From a bacterium (lineage in GTDB: Bacteria > Desulfobacterota > GWC2-55-46 > S146-80 > JALXFI01), in contig JALXFI010000020.1 in NCBI GenBank assembly GCA_027069035.1, positions 1 through 9,091 of the forward strand: 9,091 bases of DNA, read 5' to 3'. Below, in pieces: positions 1-6,121 of this stretch; the first letter of the stretch is position 1, and every line of letters starts with the position of its first letter. The notes below the pieces were generated by a model. That model saw only the letters and a program-made list of their open reading frames with translations, was not told the origin of the DNA and searched no databases. Made by a program: the position numbers and the translations under genes.

Positions 1-2
1 CA

Positions 3-122
3 TCTTTACTAAAGACTTTTTTTAAAGAACGCAGAAAAGATAACAAAGTAAAGGCAGATACTTTCATGGCTCAAGAAGAAATACCCATTTTAACTGCGAA
101 TGGGAGCAAATTACTGCAATAA
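3..122 (+). CDS. C-terminal tail of an unidentified protein (5' end outside window)
   Basis: This frame is open from the left edge to a TAA stop at 120-122 and gives a 39-residue tail. The other two forward frames hit stops within the first 25 bases. The tail is rich in Lys and Arg at first (FFKERRKDNKVK) and ends TANGSKLLQ; I recognise no family in it. It stops 4 bases before the tRNA-Ser gene, so gene and tRNA could share a transcript. There is an internal ATG at 66, but no start can be chosen because the frame continues off the edge. It may be a real gene end or chance openness; 40 codons are too few to decide. Confidence 0.4.
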   Translation, partial: SLLKTFFKERRKDNKVKADTFMAQEEIPILTANGSKLLQ

Positions 123-126
123 ACTT

Positions 127-218
127 GGAGAGATGGCCGAGTCCGGCTGAAGGCGCCGCTCTCGAAAAGCGGTAGGCCCTTACGGGCCTCGAGGGTTCGA
201 ATCCCTCTCTCTCCGCCA
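127..218 (+). tRNA. tRNA-Ser (anticodon CGA)
   Basis: This is a class II (long variable arm) tRNA that reads the serine codon UCG. The 7-bp acceptor stem pairs 127-133 with 208-214 without mismatch, with discriminator G215 and genome-encoded CCA at 216-218. The anticodon stem is 156-160 with 168-172. The 7-base loop CTCGAAA holds anticodon CGA at 163-165. The long variable arm (about 173-190) contains the pairing GGCCC/GGGCC. The T-arm is GAGGG/CCCTC around TTCGAAT (191-207). All parts are intact, so it is very likely functional. A 10-base inverted copy of part of the T-arm lies 35 bases downstream, at 241-250. Confidence 0.97.
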
Positions 219-239
219 TAAATTTTTAGATAAATTACA

Positions 240-324
240 GGGGATTCGAAGCCGGCCTTTACGCCGACGAACAGGAGGAAGAGGCTGCACGGAAGCAGCC
301 GGAAGTAAAGGCGGCCGGGTCGAA
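240..324 (+). other. GC-rich fold-back element just downstream of tRNA-Ser
   Basis: The element can fold into a long imperfect hairpin. The outer arm pairs TTCGA (245-249) with TCGAA (320-324). The middle arm pairs GCCTTTAC (255-262) with GTAAAGGC (305-312), 8 of 8. The inner arm pairs GGCTGC (283-288) with GCAGCC (295-300) around loop ACGGAA. It is much richer in G and C than the flanking AT-rich sequence. GGGATTCGAA at 241-250 is the exact reverse complement of T-arm bases 196-205 of the tRNA. One frame is open across it (230 onward, no ATG before 333), but it has no start or ribosome-binding site. It could be a structured RNA, a tRNA-associated repeat or an old integration scar; the sequence alone does not choose. 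Confidence 0.45.
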
Positions 325-332
325 AAAGATAA

Positions 333-357
333 ATATGGGGGTTGTCCCTATGTTTTT
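333..357 (+). terminator. Possible weak intrinsic terminator after tRNA-Ser
   Basis: ATA(T)GGG at 333-339 can pair with CCCTAT at 346-351, with one bulged T, and TTTTT follows at 353-357. The stem is short and the hairpin overlaps the stop codon of the convergent LuxR-type gene, so part of the match may be coincidence. If real, it would end the tRNA and fold-back-element transcript just as it meets the convergent regulator gene. Confidence 0.22.
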
Positions 358-944
358 ATATTTAGGATCTTTAGGGCAAGGGTAAGCCTGTTCTTTACCT
401 TGAGTTTCCTCATGATATTTTTTATATGATCCTCTATGGTGTATGTAGATACAAATAACTTTTCAGCCATTTCATTGTTGGTAAATCCCATAAGGAGTAG
501 ATTGATTACTTCCCTTTCACGCTTTGTTAAATTGTACGGTTTTGACCAGTTTGCATGATGTTCAATCTTTTCTATAAGGATCAGAAGATAAGGGGTGTTG
601 GATCCTTTTGTCTGCCTTCCAAGGCCTATGGGTAGGAGCCTGAATGAGTAAAAGATATTTTTTTGGTTGTCTTTAAAGATAAGCGGTTGTATAGCCAATG
701 ACTCATCGTCTTTATGTTGGGGGTTAGAGAAAAACTTTTTGCAGGACTCCGTTAAATTCTTGGGCAGTTTTATATTATCTTCATAGGTTTCTAAAGAGAT
801 ATCCGAAGAAGAGATACTCGTGATTATAGTGAATGCTTCTTTATTCAGATAAGCAACCTTCAGATTTTTGTTTAGAACAAGCACTCCCGGCGAGACTCTT
901 TGAGAAGCAATTGTCTCGGGTGTTTTCAGATTAAATACGTCCAT
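348..944 (-). CDS. LuxR-family transcriptional regulator with PAS-like sensor domain
   Basis: The 198-residue protein is a predicted cytoplasmic DNA-binding regulator. Residues about 15-128 look like a PAS fold: GVLVLNKNLKVAYLN near 20-34 opens like a PAS core, and a closing strand YLLILIEKI sits at 119-127. Residues 137-194 are a GerE/LuxR helix-turn-helix, opening with LTKREREV (139-146), with recognition-helix region VSTYTIEDHIKNIMRKL and the closing KVKNR. It has no receiver domain, so it is not a classical phosphorylated response regulator; the ligand or signal of the PAS-like part is unknown. The gene is divergent from the EPS operon across 370 bp, which makes it the best local candidate regulator of that operon (inference). 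ATG at 944 is the first start of the open frame; the upstream ribosome-binding site is weak. It ends 23 bases from the fold-back element. Confidence 0.85.
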   Translation of the reverse strand: MDVFNLKTPETIASQRVSPGVLVLNKNLKVAYLNKEAFTIITSISSSDISLETYEDNIKLPKNLTESCKKFFSNPQHKDDESLAIQPLIFKDNQKNIFYSFRLLPIGLGRQTKGSNTPYLLILIEKIEHHANWSKPYNLTKREREVINLLLMGFTNNEMAEKLFVSTYTIEDHIKNIMRKLKVKNRLTLALKILNIKT

Positions 945-961
945 AGTATACTACTTCATCC

Positions 962-976
962 GGTAAATTGATTACC
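962..976. promoter_or_regulatory. Small palindrome upstream of the LuxR-type gene
   Basis: GGTAA (962-966) and TTACC (972-976) are exact inverted copies around ATTGA. The site lies 18 bases upstream of the LuxR-type start codon, inside its expected 5' leader. A dimeric LuxR-type protein could use it for autoregulation, but the half-sites are only 5 bases, so chance is possible. Confidence 0.2.
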
Positions 977-1013
977 TGTCAAAAGAAGCGCATCAACTTA
1001 AAGTTCTGATTTT

Positions 1014-1042
1014 ATCATAAAGAATTTATCTGGTTTGGCCAA
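1014..1042 (-). promoter_or_regulatory. Candidate sigma70 promoter for the LuxR-type gene
   Basis: Read on the minus strand: -35 TTGGCC (1042-1037), a 17-base spacer, and -10 TATGAT (1019-1014). The -10 matches the consensus at 5 of 6 positions and the -35 at 4 of 6. Initiation near 1007 would leave a leader of about 60 bases before the start codon at 944. Confidence 0.35.
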
Positions 1043-1145
1043 CTTGTATTTTTACCAAAATTCCGATATTTATACTAATATTTACTTGAAAAAAAGTCAA
1101 TATATTGTATGGTTATAGTATATATTTTTTTATTATGCTGACCAG

Positions 1146-1213
1146 AGGGGTTCTTTTGGATGCCAGAACTCAAAAAATATCCAATAAATCTTAAAAAACC
1201 CCTGTTTTCAGGG
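1146..1213 (+). promoter_or_regulatory. Mutually exclusive hairpins upstream of the EPS operon
   Basis: AGGGGTT (1146-1152) pairs with AACCCCT (1197-1203). Nested inside, TTGGAT (1156-1161) pairs with ATCCAA (1179-1184). The right arm of the outer stem overlaps a second hairpin, CCCTG (1200-1204) with CAGGG (1209-1213) around TTTT, so the two cannot form together. If transcription starts upstream of 1146 this would be a switch-like leader; if it starts near 1250 the repeats are only DNA sites. No known riboswitch consensus is recognised here. Confidence 0.3.
1193..1213 (-). terminator. Intrinsic terminator on the minus strand, upstream of the LuxR-type gene
   Basis: On the minus strand the order is CCCTG, loop AAAA, CAGGG, one G, then TTTTTT (the A-run at 1193-1198 on the plus strand). 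A compact stem followed at once by six U is the usual Rho-independent form. It would stop minus-strand transcription coming out of the EPS region before it reaches the LuxR-type gene, whose own candidate promoter lies further on at 1014-1042. The stem is only 5 bp, so the strength is uncertain. Confidence 0.4.
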
Positions 1214-1214
1214 A

Positions 1215-1243
1215 TTGCAATGTGTTTTAACTTAGGGTAATAT
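1215..1243 (+). promoter_or_regulatory. Candidate promoter of the EPS operon
   Basis: TTGCAA (1215-1220), a 17-base spacer and TAATAT (1238-1243) form a moderate sigma70-like match (4 of 6 in each box). Initiation near 1250 would give a leader of about 65 bases. A weaker alternative is TTGAAA (1086-1091) with TATGGT (1108-1113), spacer 16, which would place the hairpins at 1146-1213 in the leader. I cannot separate the two from sequence. Confidence 0.33.
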
Positions 1244-1251
1244 AAAAAACC

Positions 1252-1277
1252 GATATCTTGCTTGTTTAGGGATATCT
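1252..1277 (+). repeat. Direct repeat GATATCT x2 in the EPS operon leader
   Basis: GATATCT occurs at 1252-1258 and again at 1271-1277, start to start 19 bases, about two helical turns. Each contains the palindrome GATATC. The pair lies at or just after the likely start of EPS transcription, where a repressor could bind. The motif is AT-rich, so chance cannot be excluded. Confidence 0.25.
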
Positions 1278-1314
1278 ATATTAATTTGCAAAGTGTTTTA
1301 AAGGAGCAATTTTT

Positions 1315-1959
1315 ATGCAGAACATGCTTGTTTATTTTAAAAGGGGCTTTTCAGGCAGGTCGCGCTTTTTTATCATTACTCTTATTGTCTTTATTCAGTT
1401 TTTTTCGTTAAATGTCTTTGGGCAGGTGCATGGTGAGTCCAAGTACAAAGCAGGCACTTATTTAATAGGTCCTGAGGATGTGCTTGAGATATCCGTGTGG
1501 AAGAACCCCGATCTTTCAAGGGTAGTAACAGTGAGACCTGACGGATGGATATCCCTTCCTCTATTAGGTGATATTAAGGCTGCGGGCAGAACACCTGAGG
1601 ATTTAAAAAGGGAGATTGTGTCCAGGCTTAAGGAGTATCAGGAGACTGCCATTGCATCTGTTATAGTGCAAGGCGTCAACAGTTATAAGATATTTCTCGT
1701 TGGTGAGATAAAGAATCCAGGCGTATATACTTTGAAGGAGAGAGTCTCTTTACTTCAGGCCATTGCAATGGCCGGCGGTTTTACAGAATTTGCTTCAAAA
1801 GAGACTATAATACTTATACGGCAGATAAATAACTCGGAAATTAGAATAAGACTTAAGTTCAGCGACCTTGTAAACGAAAAGGGTTCCGATAGCGAGAAAA
1901 GCAATCTAAAACTTAAATCAGGAGATACTATATTTGTGCCGGGTAAAACTATATTTTAA
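1315..1959 (+). CDS. Polysaccharide export protein, Wza/KpsD-like (Poly_export + SLBB)
   Basis: This 214-residue protein is the predicted periplasmic/outer-membrane export component of the EPS machine. A hydrophobic stretch at about 18-35 after Lys/Arg-rich residues looks like a signal peptide, with possible cleavage near VFG|Q. The Poly_export domain spans about 45-120, with YLIGPEDVLEISVW (49-62) and PDGWISLPLLGDI (75-87). An SLBB domain follows at about 124-163 (KIFLVGEIKNPGVYTL). The ending SGDTIFVP is typical of the family. There is no lipobox Cys, so unlike Wza it is probably not a lipoprotein, and it lacks Wza's extra domains and C-terminal membrane helix. AAGGAG at 1301-1306, 8 bases upstream, supports the ATG at 1315 over ATG 1324. 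First gene of the operon, overlapping the next by 26 bases. Confidence 0.93.
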   Translation: MQNMLVYFKRGFSGRSRFFIITLIVFIQFFSLNVFGQVHGESKYKAGTYLIGPEDVLEISVWKNPDLSRVVTVRPDGWISLPLLGDIKAAGRTPEDLKREIVSRLKEYQETAIASVIVQGVNSYKIFLVGEIKNPGVYTLKERVSLLQAIAMAGGFTEFASKETIILIRQINNSEIRIRLKFSDLVNEKGSDSEKSNLKLKSGDTIFVPGKTIF

Positions 1960-3133
1960 AGAAAAAGATTTAGTAGTCCTTCTTTTTACATTGCTGTGTG
2001 GAGCGATATACCTTTTTGGTGCCAAGTCGGTTTCGGCGCAGGAAGAAGCAGGCGCCAAGACAACGGTAAGGCCTGTATTGTCTTTATCCGAGCAGTACAG
2101 CAACAATCCTGCTTCCAGTCCGAGAGGGCGGGAGGGAAAACATGACTATATAACTATTGTCTCCCCGGGGCTTATCCTCAATCTACAAAAACCGAAATTT
2201 TCTATTACTGGAAGATACGATCTAAGCATTGAAAAGTTTGCCAACAGGTCTGAGCTTGACAAGGTTACGCATAGTGCCGATATCACACTTTCCAATCAGA
2301 TATCTTCAAGGACACACTACGTTCTTTCCGATAGATTTGCATTTATCCCTGACTCCGTTGATGCAACACAATCCGAGATACTTGTAGAGAGGACTGATAT
2401 TCTATCGAACAGCGCAGCCTTTTCTTTGACCCATACCTTAAGGCCGTTGTTGGATGTGGATATTATCTTGAGTGATTCGATAACGGATTTTGATAATGAT
2501 GCTTTTACAGATAGCAGAAAGGATGAAGTCTCTTCCGGTGTGGAATATAAAGCGACATCTCAAACCGCATTGAATGGAAGGTATAGATTTCAGCGTTTTT
2601 CATTTAATCAGGATGATAAGGTTGTCTTGACGCATGCCCTTACTGCGGGGTTTACTCATAACCTCTCGACCGGTTTTTCTTTAAGCGCTTCGGTTGGCGG
2701 TAATTATAATGATGATACCGATAAATTTGATTTTATTGTGAACGGAGATATCGATTTTACAAAGGGTATTGAGACAAGGACTACAAAATTTACTATCAAT
2801 TACAGGAGGGATATAAACACGGCTACAGGTCTTGCCTCAGAGACGAGCACAACTCAGTCTCTTGGTCTTAATATAAACACAACGGCTACCAGAGCGCTGT
2901 CATTTTTACTGACGGGCAATGTTTCTCAAACTAAAAGCGATATCACAAGTTCTGTAGATATAGTCTCTTACCGCGCAGGGGTGAGTGCGGCATACAGGTT
3001 TAATTCATGGCTTACGTCATCTCTCGGATATAACCATTACAAGCAAGACTCCGATGGAACTTCTGGTGATGACATTAAAAGAGATACCGTAATCTTTACA
3101 ATTACAGCCAGCCCTGCCGGATGGAGTTTGTGA
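1934..3133 (+). CDS. Outer-membrane beta-barrel protein of the EPS locus
   Basis: The 399-residue protein is a predicted outer-membrane barrel. The N-terminal signal peptide has a hydrophobic core at about 13-30 and a good cleavage site SVSA|QEE near residue 35. The mature part starts VRPVLSLSEQYSNNP, then alternates short amphipathic strands with polar, Asp/Ser/Thr-rich turns to the end. It contains no Cys after the signal peptide. This pattern and its position between export protein and chain-length protein fit the barrel proteins of PEP-CTERM-type EPS loci (inference; I cannot run a profile). The start is TTG at 1934, chosen because AGGAG (1920-1924) stands 9 bases upstream and because a later start would cut into the signal peptide. 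It overlaps the previous gene by 26 bases, and its TGA overlaps the next ATG (TGATG), both signs of translational coupling. Confidence 0.85.
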   Translation: MCRVKLYFKEKDLVVLLFTLLCGAIYLFGAKSVSAQEEAGAKTTVRPVLSLSEQYSNNPASSPRGREGKHDYITIVSPGLILNLQKPKFSITGRYDLSIEKFANRSELDKVTHSADITLSNQISSRTHYVLSDRFAFIPDSVDATQSEILVERTDILSNSAAFSLTHTLRPLLDVDIILSDSITDFDNDAFTDSRKDEVSSGVEYKATSQTALNGRYRFQRFSFNQDDKVVLTHALTAGFTHNLSTGFSLSASVGGNYNDDTDKFDFIVNGDIDFTKGIETRTTKFTINYRRDINTATGLASETSTTQSLGLNINTTATRALSFLLTGNVSQTKSDITSSVDIVSYRAGVSAAYRFNSWLTSSLGYNHYKQDSDGTSGDDIKRDTVIFTITASPAGWSL

Positions 3134-4647
3134 TGCAGGTCCCTAAAAATGAGATAAAGGAATATATTGAGATAATATTAAGAAGAAAACTGATATTTAT
3201 CTTTTCTTTTGTTATTACCTTTTTGATTGCGGTTGCATTTGCATTCCTCCTTCCTCCGATCTACAAGTCCACCACCCTCATATTGGTTGAAGGTCAGAAG
3301 GTTCCCGAGGCCTATGTGAAACCGACGGTTACAACGTCTATGCAGGAGAGACTTAAGACAATAAGTCAACAGATAATGAGCAGGACAAGGCTTGAGAAGA
3401 TTATAGATGAAGTCGGGCTTTACCGTAACGAAAAGCCAGGTGTATTTAAAATCTTGTTAAATAAATTGGGTTTTAATATAGCCACCCGTCCCCCTGTAAT
3501 GGACGAATTAGTGGATAAGATGAGGAAGAATATCGAGCTTAAGGTTAATGGCAAGGCTGCTTTTACTCTGAGTTTTATAGGCAGAAACCCTGAGACGACC
3601 ATGAGGGTTGCAAATACCCTTGCTTCTCTTTTTATAGAAGAGAACTTGAAGGTAAGGGAGGAGTATGCCGAAGGTACGACTAACTTCCTTGAAGATGAGT
3701 TAAAGATCGCCAAGGCAGAATTGGAGAGACAGGAAAGCGCTGTTCAGCAATTTAAACAGAGGAACATGGGCGCTCTTCCGTCACAGCTTGATGCAAACCT
3801 TAGAACGCTTGATAGGCTTCAGCTTGAACTCCAGTCTATAAGGGATTCAATAAAAAAATCCGGCGATCAGAAGACGATCCTTGAGGAGAGGCTGGCAGAG
3901 CTTCAAAGACAGCGTATTGCCGGAGTTGATAGTGACGTTACTGTTCCTCTTGATCCTTTAGAGAGGCAGTTGATTGATCTTAAGAAAGAGTATAGCAGAC
4001 TCAGCGCTACCTTTAAAGATAATTACCCGGATGTAATGATAGTAAAGTCAAAGATTAAAGAGACTGAGGCAGCGCTTAAAGCAAGAGGAAACACTCAAAA
4101 GTCTGTAAAGAAGGGTTCTCTTGACAATACAAAGAGTATGACCGCTCTTAGGCTTGGCACGGAGTCCGGCATCAAAGCACAATTAAAGATAGTTAATAGG
4201 GATATAATATCTTTAAAAAAGTCCGAAAAAAGACTTAAAAATCAGATAAAGGAATATGAAAAGAGGGTTGAAATGACTCCGGCAAATGAACAGAGATTGA
4301 CTGCGCTTATGAGAGATTACTCGATATCCCAAAAAAATTATCAATCACTTTTGCAGAAGAGGCTTGAGTCCAAGCTTTCGTCAAATCTTGAAAAAAGGCA
4401 GAAAGGTGAGCAGTTCAGGGTAATAGATGCTGCAAATCTTCCTGAGAAACCGTTTAAACCAAACAGGCAAATGATAGTGCTTATGGGTATAGTTTTGGCT
4501 CTTGGTGTTGGCTTTGGTTTTGCCTATGGCCTTGAGTATCTTAATCCTGTTTTTCACAAAGCACAGGATCTATATGATTTTATTGATATCCCTGTTCTTG
4601 CTACCATATCTGAGTTTTCACCCAAGACACTTGGTGAAAAAAGATAG
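3133..4647 (+). CDS. Chain-length determinant protein (Wzz/Wzc N-terminal type, GNVR region)
   Basis: The 504-residue inner-membrane protein is expected to set polymer length and to partner the tyrosine kinase encoded next. The layout is Wzz-like: a short cytoplasmic start, membrane helix 1 at about 20-40, a long periplasmic part with strong coiled-coil character (about 175-270 and 340-410), the C-terminal signature PANEQRL...FRVIDAANLPEKPFKPNR, and membrane helix 2 at about 446-467. It resembles the chain-length protein of PEP-CTERM-type EPS loci. It lacks a kinase domain, so kinase and adaptor are separate proteins here. An ATG at 3121 is also in frame, but 3133 is preferred: it overlaps the previous stop as TGATG and has GGAG at 3123-3126, 6 bases upstream. 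Confidence 0.92.
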   Translation: MQVPKNEIKEYIEIILRRKLIFIFSFVITFLIAVAFAFLLPPIYKSTTLILVEGQKVPEAYVKPTVTTSMQERLKTISQQIMSRTRLEKIIDEVGLYRNEKPGVFKILLNKLGFNIATRPPVMDELVDKMRKNIELKVNGKAAFTLSFIGRNPETTMRVANTLASLFIEENLKVREEYAEGTTNFLEDELKIAKAELERQESAVQQFKQRNMGALPSQLDANLRTLDRLQLELQSIRDSIKKSGDQKTILEERLAELQRQRIAGVDSDVTVPLDPLERQLIDLKKEYSRLSATFKDNYPDVMIVKSKIKETEAALKARGNTQKSVKKGSLDNTKSMTALRLGTESGIKAQLKIVNRDIISLKKSEKRLKNQIKEYEKRVEMTPANEQRLTALMRDYSISQKNYQSLLQKRLESKLSSNLEKRQKGEQFRVIDAANLPEKPFKPNRQMIVLMGIVLALGVGFGFAYGLEYLNPVFHKAQDLYDFIDIPVLATISEFSPKTLGEKR

Positions 4648-4780
4648 ATTGTCTTAATAAAAATTTAATTATGTGTAAATGCATTAGAAATATTAATCTT
4701 TAATATTACTATTGATTACTGTTAACGATATTGTGATAGTTGTCAAATAACCATTATGTTTAATGAAGGATAAAAGACAT

Positions 4781-5521
4781 ATGTCAGACACTTTAAATAC
4801 GAAGAACACTGTTAGGATAGAAAGTTTACAGGACAGGATAATTAACAAGGGCAGACAAAGAAAGGCGCGTTTTACAAAGCCTCCTATTATAGCAGAACAC
4901 CCAGGTTCTTTTATTGCCGATCAGTACAGGCTTTTGTGCTCAAGGCTTGACCAGCTTGGCACAGATGAGTCTCTTAAACTGTTTTCCGTCAGCAGCGCTG
5001 TTAAGGGAGAGGGTAAAACAACCACATCTCTTAATCTTGCCTATATAATGGCAAAGGAGTTCAAAAAAAAGGTGCTTCTTGTTGATGGTGACCTTAGAAA
5101 TCCGTCTTTTGGTAATTTTCTTAAAGTCGAAAAAGGACCGGGTTTTATTGATCTGATAAATGGAGTAGAATTTAAGCTGTCCGATCTGTGTTATGTTGGG
5201 GAGGGATTCTATTGTCTTCCTAACGGAGAGAAGGGGAGAATACCGGTAGAGTTGTTTAAACGAAGCCATATAAAATCTCTTTTCGGTCATCTCAAATCTT
5301 TTTTTGATTATATAATAGTTGATTCTCCTCCTGTTATGCATATGGCCGATATGGGCATTATAGCAGAGATAGTGGACGGAGTCTTGTTTGTTGTAAAAGC
5401 GGGCAAGACTACACGTGAGGCAGTGGTTTCTGCGCTGCAAAGCCTTACAACAGGAAGAAAGATCGGAATAGTGCTTAACTACGCTAAATCAGTTTCCAAC
5501 AAATACTACTATTATTACTGA
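4781..5521 (+). CDS. Tyrosine autokinase of the EPS system (BY-kinase, CpsD/Wzc C-terminal type)
   Basis: The 246-residue cytoplasmic kinase phosphorylates its own C-terminal tyrosines and works with the chain-length protein. Visible motifs: EHPGSFIADQYRLL near 39-52, Walker A SAVKGEGKTTT (about 72-82), Walker A' VLLVDGDLRNP (98-108), and Walker B YIIVDSPP (177-184). The chain ends in five consecutive tyrosines (242-246), the expected autophosphorylation cluster. GAAGGA at 4765-4770 lies 10 bases before ATG 4781; the in-frame ATG at 4763 has no ribosome-binding site and would put that sequence inside the gene, so 4781 is chosen. It is separated from the chain-length gene by 133 bases of very AT-rich DNA, the largest gap in the operon; an internal promoter is possible, but I found no convincing one. 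Confidence 0.93.
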   Translation: MSDTLNTKNTVRIESLQDRIINKGRQRKARFTKPPIIAEHPGSFIADQYRLLCSRLDQLGTDESLKLFSVSSAVKGEGKTTTSLNLAYIMAKEFKKKVLLVDGDLRNPSFGNFLKVEKGPGFIDLINGVEFKLSDLCYVGEGFYCLPNGEKGRIPVELFKRSHIKSLFGHLKSFFDYIIVDSPPVMHMADMGIIAEIVDGVLFVVKAGKTTREAVVSALQSLTTGRKIGIVLNYAKSVSNKYYYYY

Positions 5522-5542
5522 TATTATTAAGGTCCTGAATTC

Positions 5543-6121
5543 ATGGTGATATTTAACAGATATATAGCAAAAAGGATGGTGCTCTTGACCTTTGTTGAGG
5601 GGATAATTATCTTTATGACCATGTATCTTTCCATCGCATTGAGATTTCATTTTAACATTAAAGATATATACAGTTTCGATCCCTTTTTTATAAAACTGAC
5701 TTTCTTTGCTGTTGTGTGTCTTGCCTCCTTTTATTATTTTGAGCTTTATGAACCCGGTTATTATAACTTTGGCAGACAAACACCCTTAAAACTTGTTCAT
5801 GCCTTGATTGCAGGGGCATGCCTCCTGTTTGTAGCCTATTATTTTTTTCCCATTCTTCGGATAGGCAGGGGGGTGCTTGGAATAGAAATCATTATTATGC
5901 CTCTGTCCATAATGCTCTGGAGGATGTTTTATACGCGATGGGTGATGGATGGGCTTTCCAGAGAGAGGGTTATTATCCTTGGCACGGCGAGTCTTGCGCA
6001 AAAACTTGGAACCGAGATTGCCCTTCACAAGAATCTGGGACTTGAGGTAGTTGGATTTCTTGATGATGAAGAATGCGATAAGATAAGGAGCGAAGAGAAT
6101 GTATCCAAGACCGATGGGTGA
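5543..6121 (+). CDS. N-terminal part of a split polyprenyl glycosylphosphotransferase (membrane + Rossmann start)
   Basis: The 192 residues match the front half of the long initiating sugar transferases. Four membrane helices are visible (about 13-33, 48-66, 85-101, 111-129). They are followed by the start of the CoA-binding_3/Rossmann-like domain, RVIILGTASLAQKLG (142-156) and LGLEVVGFLDDEE (165-177). The frame then stops at TGA 6119-6121, in the middle of that domain; the remainder continues one frame away in the next entry. In known relatives both parts form one protein of about 460-470 residues. ATG 5543 has AAGG at 5529-5532, 10 bases upstream. On its own this half has no catalytic residues. 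Either the gene is broken (mutation or assembly error), or the two halves work together as separate chains, or ribosomes shift frame at the junction. Confidence 0.8.
   Translation: MVIFNRYIAKRMVLLTFVEGIIIFMTMYLSIALRFHFNIKDIYSFDPFFIKLTFFAVVCLASFYYFELYEPGYYNFGRQTPLKLVHALIAGACLLFVAYYFFPILRIGRGVLGIEIIIMPLSIMLWRMFYTRWVMDGLSRERVIILGTASLAQKLGTEIALHKNLGLEVVGFLDDEECDKIRSEENVSKTDG
6085..6121 (+). other. Frame break in the glycosylphosphotransferase gene
   Basis: Upstream coding is in the frame of 5543 and downstream coding in the frame of 6099, a +1 step. The two frames are open together only between 6087 and the TGA at 6119-6121, so the break lies there. Two features stand out. AAGGAG (6085-6090) is 8 bases before ATG 6099, an excellent internal start site. 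At the stop, GGG TGA T could be read GGG(T)GAT in a +1 shift, joining TDG to DYSLL; the Gly tRNA could re-pair on GGT. No homopolymer run is present to suggest a simple sequencing slip. Confidence 0.6.

Noticed and set aside
240..324. Resemblance of GGAAGCAGCC (291-300) to the signal recognition particle RNA motif, next to tRNA-Ser as in many genomes
   Set aside because: The motif here forms a simple GGCTGC/GCAGCC hairpin; the conserved GGAA tetraloop closed by CC/GG, the opposing CAGG side and complementary ends of the RNA are absent.
230..379. Open frame across the fold-back element
   Set aside because: No start codon before 333, no ribosome-binding site, and openness is expected in a GC-rich patch; it overlaps the convergent regulator gene.
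3420..3713. Minus-strand ORF of 97 codons
   Set aside because: It is antisense to the chain-length gene; no motif or ribosome-binding site.
4940..5440. Minus-strand ORF of 166 codons
   Set aside because: It lies wholly opposite the well-supported autokinase gene and shows no recognisable domain.
5489..6045. ORFs of 75-96 codons on both strands around the first part of the sugar transferase
   Set aside because: All are overlaid on the four-helix membrane domain in other frames; low-complexity shadow translations.
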